NCBI GenBank assembly: GCA_001599915.1
Contig: BCIG01000031.1
Location: 124,001-188,000, forward strand
Reading direction: 5' to 3'
DNA: 64,000 nucleotides
DNA from: Symbiotaphrina buchneri
Lineage: Eukaryota; Ascomycota; Symbiotaphrinales; Symbiotaphrinaceae
Under the pieces are notes generated by a model. That model was given only the letters and a program-made list of their open reading frames with translations, was not told where the DNA came from and ran no database searches. A program made the translations under genes and the position numbers. Positions 42,850-53,577 of this stretch are shown piece by piece; within the stretch, counting starts at the first letter, position 1, and each line of letters begins with the position of its first letter.

Positions 42850-43423
42850 GCACATGGAAGCCAAGGCAGAAGAAATAACGGGGGCGTATGACATGTTAGG
42901 AGAAGGTGGTGAAGATCGCATGATTAGATCTAATATAGGAGATCGGGAATCCCCCCTGCCAACACCATGGCTCCCCTCCGTGACTCCTCAACCTCGCCAT
43001 GATTTGCAGACGGCGGGTGAATGGGCGACACGATTTACATGCCTGACACGTAATCAAGCCAAGCTGCTCCTACGGCAATTGGCACATACCACCAACCGTA
43101 TAAACATATGGTGAGCCGGCCGCCGCACCAACTGCCGTCGGAGTTCGATCTGAACTTACGTCGCACTTGATACTAAAAAGCCACCTGGATTGTTCCATAG
43201 CGATCTGTTACGGTTGCGGGCAAGTGCCAAGTGCCCTAGGATATGTAGGCTGTCTTAGTAACCTTCCGGGTTGGCTCAGCAGTAAAGAGCATACTTCCGA
43301 AATTTTCTATCATCCTCGTCCATTCCCATGGCTATCTACCTATCTGCATGTAATGGTTTCCGAGAGCGGCTCACTATTGTTGACCAGTGTCTGTAATGCC
43401 AGCTGCTAGTACGACCCGGGATA
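42850..43423. other. Repeat-bearing intergenic region
   Basis: Mostly occupied by the right arm of the long inverted repeat (43000-43240). No gene seen. Confidence 0.55.
43000..43240 (-). repeat. Right arm of the long inverted repeat (partner at 33078-33295)
   Basis: The reverse complement of this stretch aligns with 33078-33295 in the same internal order, including CCAATTGCCGTAGGAGCAG, ATTACGTGTCA and TATCCTA. The arms face each other across about 9.7 kb. No target-site duplication could be identified by eye. Confidence 0.7.
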
Positions 43424-43827
43424 ATGCCAGCAAGCGGCGACTCTTGCGAGAGAGAGGTGCGGAGCACCTGTCAGAGATGTGGTGAGCGACGAAGCAAGGT
43501 CAGTGAACCCTGCCTACCAAAGCAACCGGACCGAACCGGATACTGACCATGCGGTAGTGTGATGACGAAACGCCAGCATGCTTTAAGTGCGAGAGAGCAA
43601 GGGTTCGCTGTATCGCGGCAGTCGACACAAAGGCACTCGACAACCTGCGCACCGTATTTTCCCCACGAGATGAATGTTACAGGCTTGTGTGGCTGTTCTT
43701 CTCCCGCGAACCTACAACCACCCGGCCTACGTGGTCTTTCAAGCCCAGCATCCCGGCGCTAATCGATACACTTTATTCCAACATCAAGCCTCAAAGTTAT
43801 TTGAGACGAGCAACAGGTCTGGCTTGA
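43424..43827 (+). CDS. Short Zn(II)2Cys6 DNA-binding protein, possibly a truncated regulator
   Basis: Two exons, 43424-43498 and 43558-43827, joined in phase 0, give 114 residues. Six cysteines at 16, 19, 26, 33, 36 and 43 have the exact C-x2-C-x6-C-x6-C-x2-C-x6-C fungal binuclear-cluster spacing, with a basic first loop. The intron falls inside the cluster just before C26. After the cluster only about 70 residues remain, with none of the usual regulatory domain. The frame stays open for about 40 more codons beyond the TGA, so a nonsense change (TGG to TGA) is possible. As it stands it is either an orphan DNA-binding peptide or a truncated transcription factor. Targets unknown. Confidence 0.65.
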
Positions 43828-45476
43828 TGGTGGTCACAATCCTACTTTGAGTATACCTCGAGATCTAGGCTATTTCTTTGTCAGACAACACAAGCAAGAG
43901 TTGGTTTCAGACCCCCCGATAGAGAGGTTACAATCAACAACAGTGTGTGAGCAAAAGGCATTAGCAAGACATTTGAAGTGGTGAGGACACTGAGGAGAAC
44001 GGCCCACCTGCAGCCTCAGGATACCAAGCCCAGAGACCTTGCAAAAGGCGACAAACGATACGGTACGAAGAGCGTCTGCTTGATAATGGATAACGAAAAC
44101 TGCAATCTATATGCTGGACGGTCTGGTGATCGATTACAGGATCAGAGCCCCGTCAATCGGAGCGGACAGTACGCAGACGTTTGTCGTCACTCCACGTATC
44201 TGCGTTTGTGATCTACGCATAGATGGTGATCAACACTGGACAGAACAATACCCAAGAGAAAAGGTGAACACGGGGAAGGTCGACCCGTTTATGTTGTACA
44301 TCTTCTTCCAGAGGTCTATGGCTATCGCTGAGCAAATGGCTCGAACATTACAGAGAACAAGTGTGAGAACCAATATGAAAGATCGGCTCAAATATCACTG
44401 TGCCTTATTTGAAGCAGGTGGAAACCTAGTCGTGAAAGCTCCAGATTGGCCTGTGCATCTTGGCAGCATGTCGAGCTGTGTGGAGAAGTAAGCTCATATC
44501 TGAAATGCAAGGCTAAACACAAAAAAAGGCGATGTGTTAACATCCCATGTCCGGTGGATCTCGTCGGCCCAAAATGACAGCCATAATACCAGCTTTCAAG
44601 ATATCTCGTCATTATTCATGTCGCTTCTGTGGCTCATGCAGAAGTTGGTGCCATTTCATCTGGCGCGCTGCCACCTCATTCGCGTTAGTTATTGAAGGAG
44701 GTTGCACGTATCGAAACGAAGAAATTGGTATCAGAAGGGCACTTCAATGAAGAAGGCATGGATGAGCTCAGGTAGCTAGGCTTGCAGTGGCTCGAGGTGC
44801 TTAGCTGGATAATATCAACGACCTCAGGCGCAAGTGGCTGCAAATGAGAAAGGCATCAAGATCACCAGCACCTTATCAAGGATTTGATGAAGTAATTGTT
44901 CTGGTCTATATGCACAGTGTCTAGGACATGTGGAATTCTGCGCGAGGAATCTGCTCAAGACCGTCAGCAAGCAGCAAGCAATTTAAGGAGGAGACTCCGT
45001 GGCCATGGACTACATAGACCCACATAGTGTGCTCCACACTGAGCTCCACTGAGGGTGTACCCGTGGCCGTGATGCATGCTGCTGCAACGCATCCCTCCCA
45101 GGCCTTGAATGTGGGGTCACCCATGCATAGTCAGCAACGAAGTGCGTGCCGCGGTGCTGGATAAACTCGAGTAACAAGCTAACGCTAAGGCGACCAAGCA
45201 CACAGTGGTGGGTCATAAGACGCTGCGCTCCCCCAGACATTCCTAGGACACCAATAAGGTCCTTCGATTGCGTGCGGGCCCCTGCAATGTGGGTTCTCGG
45301 CAGATGTGGAATGGGTTTTCCCCGCCGGGGTGGCTGGACGCCTAAAGTGTGTCTTGCGGGGAAGAGATGGGACCTATTCTGTCTTTCGGATGAATACAAG
45401 AACCCTGTTCTTGCCTCCTCTTGCCCTTATTCTGCTCTGTGTTTCTACTCCGTGCCTGGTCGTCCCATACCTGGCC
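43828..45476. other. Intergenic, no supported gene
   Basis: About 1.6 kb. An open frame at 44111-44491 has no recognisable motif; it could be leftover coding sequence of the truncated regulator, but nothing proves it. No other feature seen. Confidence 0.4.
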
Positions 45477-46680
45477 ATGGCGCCTCCAGTACACTCGGTG
45501 ACCGACTCAGACAGTTCTCTTTGGAAGAACAAGAAATGTCTCCTCATCTGTTGTGCGGTCGCCACTGCCAACATGCAGTATGGATTTGACAGTGCGGCGA
45601 TTGGCGAGCTTCAGGCGATGCCTGGGTTCCTGCAGATCTTTGGATATCCCGAGCCGAGCAGTCCATTTGGATATGGGATCGATGTCAGTTGAACTAATCC
45701 CCATCTGGCCACTTAAGCTAATGCCACTGCTACAGCCTACTGTCCAGCAATTGATTGGTTCTCTCCTGACAGCGGGCTCTTTTGTTAGCTCTCTCGTGGC
45801 AGGTGCTTTTGCCAGCTATCTCGGTCGCCGCCATGCGTTGTGGGCGGCGTGCCTCGTCAACGCCATCTCCTGCGCAATCCAGCTTTCTACCGTGGACGTG
45901 GGCGTTCTATACCTCGGTCGTGTTTTCATGGGCTTCGCCAACGGCTTCCTGGTCACATTCTCCAACGTCTACAACTCAGAGGCTGCACCTGCCCACCTTC
46001 GAGGACTCATGGTCGCCTTGTTCGCCTACTGGGTCAACATTGGTTCCATCCTTGGTACCATCGTCGACAATTACACACAGACCATCCTTAACAAGAACTG
46101 CTATCGTATTCCAATTGCCTGTCTGTATGCCGTGCCGCTCTTTCTTAGCATCGCACTTTTCTGGGTACCGGAGAGCCCTCGATGGCTCCTTCACAGAGGC
46201 AAGGAAGCAGAGGCGCGACGCTCGTTGGAGGCACTTCGAGCAGGTTCTGCATCCATGGAGCTGATTGAGGTAGAATGGGCGGAGATGCTCCGGGGAGTGG
46301 AAGAAGAAAAGGCTATTGCGAAGAGCACTAGCTTCATGGACATGTGGCGGGGTAAGAGGCTCACGCAATTATTCATGTAATTACTTACCAGGTGCTAGGT
46401 ACTGACCTTCGGCGCACTCTGCTATGTTACGGCATGATAGCCTGCCAGACTGCTTCCGGGTCCTGGTTTCTCATCGGCTATGCGACCTACTTCTTCGCCA
46501 TCGCTGGTATTTCCAAGAGTTTCCAATTCTCGATAATGAACACCTGCTTCGGCTTCCTCGGCGTCAACTGCGGCATGTACGCCATGCGGAAGATTTTCGG
46601 TCGCCGGGTTCACCTGATGCTCGGCGCAGCAGCATGCAGCTTCGAAACGCTTGATCTCCCGCCCAGGGCGCCCAACACAA
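45477..46680 (+). pseudogene. Sugar transporter (MFS), truncated in its second half
   Basis: Exons 45477-45683, 45736-46351 and 46399 onward. The first eight or so membrane helices of a sugar-porter MFS protein are clear: TANMQYGFDSAAIGE, GSLLTAGSFVSS, the LGRRHAL loop between helices 2 and 3, FMGFANGF, EAAPAHLRG, PESPRWLLHRG and an FGRRVHLMLG loop after helix 8. Right after that loop, at about 46640-46680, homology ends. The frame continues through unrelated sequence to 46826, overlapping the MC/CGH gene in another phase. The last four helices (about 150 residues) are missing, so transport is unlikely. The cause looks like a rearrangement that joined the transporter to the MC/CGH gene, not a point change. 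Confidence 0.78.
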
Positions 46681-46681
46681 C

Positions 46682-46912
46682 ATGTGTGAGAAGCTCGTCA
46701 CCAAGTTCGGGCATTGTCAATGCACTATTGAGCGTACCATATCGTTTCCCGAGCGACAGAGACTGGCGTGCTGGGATTGGGACACGCGTCAGTGCGTGGA
46801 TCGCGAGACCAAAGAGCTCTGCATGAAGACCATAGAGCGGTCCATCATGGGTCGGAAATGCTTTGCTTGCCAACAGAAAGATGACACCTTGCCTTATATG
46901 GAGGAGAAATGA
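46682..46912 (+). CDS. MC/CGH-family small cysteine-rich protein, dispersed copy 5
   Basis: A 76-residue protein starting MCEKLV, with C12 and C14 (CQC in place of CGH), further single cysteines and a CFAC pair near residues 64-67. The start, ladder and size match the four genes at 12.5-15.2 kb, more than 31 kb away. It begins within tens of bases of the point where the sugar transporter loses homology. It may therefore have arrived with, or caused, the break, and it lacks the TATA box found before copies 2-4. Function unknown; without its own promoter it may not be expressed. Confidence 0.5.
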   Translation: MCEKLVTKFGHCQCTIERTISFPERQRLACWDWDTRQCVDRETKELCMKTIERSIMGRKCFACQQKDDTLPYMEEK

Positions 46913-47575
46913 CCTTTGGTGCAAAGTTGACACCTGGGCGTTATGGCGTCTCTCTTTTATATGCTACAGTACTACGTACCTTAAGCAAGTGAGGGGGAAT
47001 TGGAGATTCTGAATGGCGTTGGCAGACAGTAATCCCAGCCTTGGTGTTCGCCTTGCAGCGCGCAACAATGCATAAGGTACGGAAGATAGGTGCTTGATCG
47101 CAGTGCGCGTCAACTGCCTTAAATCCTTCCTACTAAAGTACTGAGGTACCTTATCTTACCGTACCCGAGTGGACCAACCGTATGTACCCGCCTAGGCGAG
47201 CCAATTATGGGCAGTAATGATTCCCTCTTGTGAGCATTACCCCGCATCTGCTATCTGCTTCCCCGCCCCATTATTATTAGTTTGGCCGTCTCCCCCCTTT
47301 CGGCCCCACAAACATGCCGGGCCGTCGTAGCCGAAGTGAGCCGGGGGCCCAATTGGCACCTAACGAAACAACTCCAAATCTTCCAATCATCGGCAGCTTC
47401 TCCTTGTCACACTTCCTGCCTGACACACGCGGTCCGCTTCGCCCCTTTGCAATCATAACTTCCACCATCGTCAGCATCGTCATCTCCCGCGCCTCCTCCG
47501 TCGTCTCATCCGTGGGCTGCTCGTCCCTGGCCCCATGCACCATCCCTGGTGATACTCAATCTTCAGCTTCTGACG
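46913..47575. other. Intergenic, promoter of the transhydrogenase
   Basis: No gene supported. GC content rises toward the transhydrogenase start; no TATA box is evident, as usual for a housekeeping gene. Confidence 0.5.
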
Positions 47576-50500
47576 ATGCGGGCGCTCGCGTCTTGCGCTG
47601 GCCGTAGCGCAGGGGCAGCCATCGGGCTTCCCGTTCTGGGTGCGTCCGGGCTCGCCCTTCTTCGATTCCGCTTCGAATCCCTGCGATGGGTCCCGACGGC
47701 GCCAGGCTCCAAGGCGCATTGCAGTGTCTACTCAACCGCCGTGCAGCCTCCTATCGACAGTATCGCCTACTCTCATCTGACGGTCGGCATCCCACGCGAG
47801 ACATATCCCAACGAGCGACGCGTGGCCATCACGCCTCAGAATGCCGCCCTCCTCCACAAAAAGGGCATCGCACGCGTGCTAGTTGAGCAAGGCGCAGGTG
47901 CCGAAGCGCAGTTCAGCGACGTGGCATACCAAGAGGCTGGCGCCGTGGTGGTCGACCGCCGCACCGTCTGGTCCGAAAGCAATGTCCTGCTGAAGGTGCG
48001 CGCGCCGACGTTTCAAGGCCAAGATAACGAGGTCGAAAAACTGAGAGAAGGCAGCACGCTGCTGAGCTTCCTATACCCAGCGCAGAACAAGGAGCTGGTA
48101 GAAAAGCTGGCTGAGAAAAGAGCAACCTCGTTCGCCATGGATATGGTGCCCCGCATCTCCAGAGCACAGGCCTTCGACGCCCTCAGCTCCATGGCGAACA
48201 TCGCGGGCTATAAAGCCGTGCTAGAAGCGGCTAATCACTTTGGGCGATTCTTGACTGGGCAGGTCACTGCTGCCGGCAAGATTCCACCATGCAAAGTCCT
48301 CGTCATTGGCGCTGGTGTCGCGGGCCTAAGCGCCATTGCGACAGCACGCCGACTCGGTGCCATCGTGCGAGGTTTCGATACCCGCTCCGCTGCGCGAGAG
48401 CAAGTGCAGTCACTAGGGGCAGAGTTCATTGAGGTAGATCTCAAGGAGGAAGGTGCAGGCGTCGGTGGGTACGCCAAAGAGATGTCACCCGAGTTTATCG
48501 AGGCTGAGATGAAGTTGTTCATGGAGCAATGCCAAGATGTGGATATTGTGATCACCACCGCTCTTATTCCCGGACGGCCCGCGCCGAAGCTCATCACACG
48601 CGAGATGGTCAAGGCCATGAAACCTGGTTCAGTCATTGTCGATCTCGCTGCTGAGGCAGGGGGCAACTGCGAGAGAACCATCCCTGGGGAGCTTAGTGTT
48701 ACGAAGAGTGGCGTTACCGTCATTGGTTATACAGATCTCCCATCCCGTCTACCTACGCAATCCTCGACTCTCTACTCAAACAACATCACCAAACTGTTTC
48801 TTTCAATGGCTCCACAAGAAAAGCACTTTGGTGTAGACCTCTCGGATGAAGTGGTCCGCGGCGCCATTGTCACCCACAAGGGTGAGGTTCTCCCACCAGC
48901 GCCTCGTCCTGTCCCTCCACCGGCTCCAGCGACGCCACCTCCAAGCGCGGTAAAGGAGGCAGCCGTGACCGCATTGTCACCATGGCAAAAAGCCGTACGG
49001 GAAGTCAGTACCGTGACAGCAGGAATGGGCACGGCGCTCGCCCTGGGCAAGATGACTGGTCCGGCATTCATGAGTAATATGTTCACCTTCAGCTTGGCTG
49101 GATTGGTAGGCTATCGGGCCGTCTGGGGCGTCGCGCCGGCACTCCACTCGCCGCTCATGAGTGTTACGAACGCAATTTCCGGTGAGTCAAGCGATTCCTA
49201 GAGAAGCAAATGGCAACAAGGCTGACATTGCTGCTTACTGCCAGGCATGGTCGGCATCGGCGGCTTCTTCATCATGGGTGGAGGATTGGTGCCTCAGACC
49301 CTACCGCAACTCCTCGGCGCTATCTCCGTACTTCTAGCATTCGTCAACGTGTCAGGAGGCTTTGTCATCACGAAGCGGATGTTGGACATGTTCAAGCGTT
49401 CGATCATCTCCCCGTTCGAACTTGTGCAGTGACTGATCCGGACATCAGGCCCGACGGATCCTCCTGAATATACTTGGCTCTACGCTGTACCCGGCGCATT
49501 GTTCGGGGCGGGTTACATTGCGGCCGCGAGCACTGGCATGGCCGGCTTGGTACAAGCAGGCTATCTTGTCAGTAGCGTCTTGTGTATAGGTGAGCTGGCT
49601 TCACGGCCCTTTTCTGGGCCTTTTGTTCAGAACTAATATGTATTAGGATCAATCTCCGGCCTCGCATCACAATTGACAGCGCGTCAAGGCAATGCCCTCG
49701 GCGTTTTGGGAGTCGGTTCCGGTATCCTTGCCTCCCTTGCAGCCGTAGGCTTCCCTCCTGCGGTTCTTGCGCAGTTTGCAACCCTTGCCGGCGTTGGCGG
49801 TCTTCTTGGTACACCTTCCGAAGCCTCTCCCAGCACCTCCCGAGCTGCAGACTAATTCTTCCTTTAGGTAGCATCATTGGTCGTCGCATCACTGCCACGG
49901 AGTTACCGCAAACCGTCGCTGCATTACACTCTGTTGTCGGATTAGCTGCTGTCTTGACCAGCATTGGTAGTGTCCTCGCGGATGTTGCCCATATCTCCAC
50001 ATTGCATCTCGTGACTGCATATCTTGGAGTCCTCATCGGTATGTTTGTTCCCCGTCTTGAACCCAACAAGGGATACCGCATCCTATCTGTGCACTGAACA
50101 CGTTGCAGGTGGCGTTACGTTCACAGGCTCAATCGTGGCTTTCCTCAAGCTTGCAGGGCGCATGTCATCCAAACCCATCGCGCTCCCAAGGCGGCACCTG
50201 ATAAATTCCAGTCTGTTGGGTACTAATCTTGTTACTATGGGTGCATTCGTGACCATGGCGCCAGGGGCGCCTGCTGTTGCCGCGGCTTGTCTTGGAGCCA
50301 ATACAGTGCTCAGTTTCTTGAAGGGTTACACCACTACTGCCGCTATAGGCGGTGCGGATATGCGTATGTCTCACGAACTGTATGAGTGTTGCGGAAGGTC
50401 ACGCTGATATTTTATCGCCAAAGCCGTGGTTATCACCGTCCTCAATGCATACTCGGGCTTTGCGTTGGTTGCCGAGGGCTTAATGCTTGATAATCCTCTG

Positions 50501-51438
50501 CTGACTGCAATCGGCTCATTGATTGGGGTCAGCGGCTCTATACTGTCTTATATTATGGTGATACTCTCCCTTACTCCGCTCTTATCCATGTTGACCAGAC
50601 ACCAGTGCGTTGCCATGAATAGGTCGCTGACAAACGTGCTTTTCGGTGGAATCGCAGCACCAGCGGCGAGCGAGCACAAGATCGAGGGCGAAGTGACCAC
50701 CACCACAGTTGACGAGACCGTAGACGCCTTGGCAAATGCTGAGAATGTCATCATTGTACGTATCCTTTCAGACGCTGTAAAACTGACTCTTGGTAATGTG
50801 TGCTAGGTTGTCGGATACGGCATGGCGGTAGCGAAAGCGCAGTATGCCATCTCCGAGATCACCAAAATGCTGCGCGGCAAAGGTGTGAATGTCCGCTTCG
50901 CGATACACCCTGTTGCCGGAAGGATGCCCGGTCAGTGCAATGTGCTCTTGGCCGAAGCATCCGTGCCATATGACAGTATGGTTCCTCAATTGCCCACCCC
51001 TAGCGACCGCATCTGACCCATCATGACAGTCGTTCTCGAAATGGACGAGATCAACGACGACTTCCCCGACACGGATGTCACGCTTGTCATCGGAGCCAAC
51101 GACACGGTCAATCCGATCGCGCTGGAGCCGGGCTCTCCCATCGCGGGCATGCCGGTCCTGCATGCCTGGAAGAGTAAGCAGGTCATCGTGATGAAGCGTG
51201 GCATGGCTAGTGGTTATGGTATGTTCAGCAACCGCTATTCCTAGAGAGTCTCTCTCACCTCTGTCTTTTCTACTAGCCGATGTTCCGAACCCAATGTTCT
51301 ACATGCCGCAGACCAAGATGTTGTTTGGCGATGCAAAGGGGACTTGTGACGGTAAGTGACCGTGGAATGTCCGGTGGTTGATCCAGGCAAGCTGATTCGC
51401 AAATAGCCATCAAGCATGCGCTGGAGAGCCGGCCGTAG
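47576..51438 (+). CDS. Proton-translocating NAD(P) transhydrogenase, mitochondrial
   Basis: Twelve exons (47576-49181, 49245-49397, 49449-49589, 49647-49808, 49868-50038, 50109-50363, 50424-50557, 50606-50755, 50807-50975, 51030-51218, 51277-51351, 51407-51438) give exactly 1078 residues. An Arg-rich targeting peptide (about 1-50) is followed by the NAD(H)-binding domain I, with [14 protein letters not shown] and the GxGxxG at 245-250. The membrane domain comes next, ending near the MCVAMNRSL segment, and then the NADP(H)-binding domain III with [18 protein letters not shown] and [10 protein letters not shown]. The enzyme uses the proton gradient of the inner mitochondrial membrane to make NADPH from NADH. 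All three domains are fused as in animals and most filamentous fungi. No lesion seen, in contrast to genes to its left. Confidence 0.95.
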
Positions 51439-52329
51439 ACGTGCACCACCAGCAGCTAGTGTACATTGGAGCTCATCATGGGTTGAAGCCCTCATCTAGA
51501 TTTTCCTCATCGCGTGTCGTCAACCTTTGCGATAGAGAAAGACTTCATTACTATAGCGAGGTTGTTGATGTTCGTTGGTCTTGATTGTACATCGTGCGAT
51601 CTCCGGTGGATCTTTCGCTCTTTTGTTCTTCCCGATTGATACCTGCTTGAGCAACTCGCTTTGTCTAGTGTCATACTTCCACACTCTGGCTTCGATACGC
51701 TCTTCGTAGATATCTATCAAGACGGTTCTGTTTGATCAAACAATGTTCCAGGTCCAAAGCATCTGGCTTTCCAAAGATACACCAGTTGCGCGCAAAGTCC
51801 TGACTATTTAACTGAGGAAGCTGTGAATTTCGTGACAATACGTGTACCTAAGAGGCCTCCTTCATCGCTCGCGAGGGAGCACAGAACTAAGATCTTAACC
51901 TGCTTTGCTAATCGGAAACTTGTCAGTTCAAGTATGATAATGTTGAAAGACGACCCAGGACGACATAACAGAGCTCCAAAATCATAAACATCTGCCAAGT
52001 CCACAGAACGGTTATATGCCCAGAAATAATGTACGAAATAGATGTATATACGCCAGAGGAGGACCGCAGTGAGGACGGATGAAAGATGGGTAACGATGAG
52101 AACGGCGGGGAAGGAGAGAGGCGAGAATTCGAAATTGAGGCAAAATGAACAAGGAAAGAAATCAGCAAAAAAGAAAAAAAGAAAAAAAGAAAACAAAAAA
52201 ACAAAAAAACCATCAAAGTTCGATATCAAACAATGGAAGGGCAAGAACCACTTGTCCAAGATAAGCTCTGTATAGGATGATAAGCCTTGAGCAGAGACCT
52301 CCCGGTCGATGAACCTTCTACGAGCTCAT
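51439..52329. other. Intergenic, no supported gene
   Basis: Nothing coding is supported. A purine-rich run of A-tracts broken by single G or C lies at about 52160-52212. Confidence 0.5.
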
Positions 52330-53070
52330 GTTGTCCTGCTGGGTTACCCAGTGAGACTTACCTAATAAGGACTTCCCCGGTATGCATGGTTCCTGCTGCC
52401 TTACCCAGTAAGGCTTACCCGGTAAGGACTTCCCTAGTGTGCATGGTTCCTGCTGTCTTACCTGGTGAGACTTACCCAGTAACGAAAAAAGTTTTTGTGA
52501 AGTCCGACTTTGGCTGTGTATGAAATGTAAACATGTCAATTTCTGCTTCAGGCCGGCGCTCAGCTCGCAAGGTACTGGAAGCAATAGATCTACCATCTCT
52601 GGTATCTGAACGTTCCCTGGCAAGTGTTCTGCATCTCCAAAGACGATAAACCCACCCTGTACCCCGTCGATATCTTTCGCTCGAGTTACCCGGTGAGCGC
52701 TGTCCCACCGGGTTACCCGGCGAGGCTTTACCGCCAGCTTACCCCCGGTGAGCCTTACCCGGCGAGGCTTTACCACCAGCTTACCCGGTGAGCAACGTCG
52801 CACCGGCTTACGCACCATGGGGTGAATAGGGTTGGCACACCACCCCATGCATCAACACGTCCACCCGCCGACTTACCCGGCGTGTTATAGGACCTGGAGC
52901 GATGCAGGACGAAATCTGGCCAAGGCAAAATCGGCCATCAATCGGCCATGAAGGAATCACGGCGGGTTACCCGGTGAAGTTCGACGCTCATCAAATCAAA
53001 TCGACTGCAGGAACATCTAGATATATATGCCCAAGTCCCACGACTCCCNCTTGGTTACCCGGTGAGGATG
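52330..53070. repeat. Array of about 14 TTACCCGGTGAG-like motifs
   Basis: The word TTACC-C/T-R-G-Y-R-A-G recurs at about 52340, 52360, 52402, 52415, 52459, 52475, 52685, 52714, 52739, 52756, 52778, 52872, 52966 and 53054. The first six fall in a roughly 60-bp tandem unit containing GACTTCCC and TGCATGGTTCCTGCTG. Each full motif joins CTTACC to GGTAAG or GGTGAG, nearly its own reverse complement. It is not the telomere repeat. Function unknown. Confidence 0.75.
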
Positions 53071-53397
53071 GCCACGCAGCAAGCAACGATCCCGCAAGGG
53101 GGACCACCTTCAAAGACTCATCCCCCTCCAAATACCCGCCGCTGGCGGATGAATTGGTGGGGGAGAGTTGTTATCTCAACAAATCGAGCCGACGCGGGCT
53201 TACACTCAGTAGCTCGTAACNACAAGGCTACTCGACTACTTACATGACCCGGTCGAACAATTATAACTTACCGACGTCTTTGTCGTATGCCAAGGATTTA
53301 TTCCCACGCATGGTGAAATTGCAATACGCCAGCTAGTGACCCGGACTTCCACCGGGTGCACCGTTGCCAGCCTGCTAAGATTCAGGGCCGAAGCCTN
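53049..53397. other. Ambiguous bases in an unannotated stretch
   Basis: Undetermined bases (n) at 53049, 53221 and 53397. The stretch 53071-53577 has no supported gene; the ambiguities show that this part of the assembly is of lower quality. Confidence 0.9.
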
Positions 53398-53577
53398 TTC
53401 GTATCCGACTACGATGTGTGGGAGAGTATCACCGCGTTCTGGTATGGATTCACTTAGGGATAAGGTTGATACTAATGGGCCGTTTCGACATGTTATGAAT
53501 ATGTCAGCAACAAGGGAGGGTCATCGACGACAGAACCCACGATGTTATGGTCATAGAATTTCAAGAAATGCTTGGAT

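Noticed and set aside
52330-53070. TTACCCGG motif array considered as interstitial telomere repeat
   Set aside because: The fungal telomere unit is TTAGGG/CCCTAA; the motif here does not match it on either strand.
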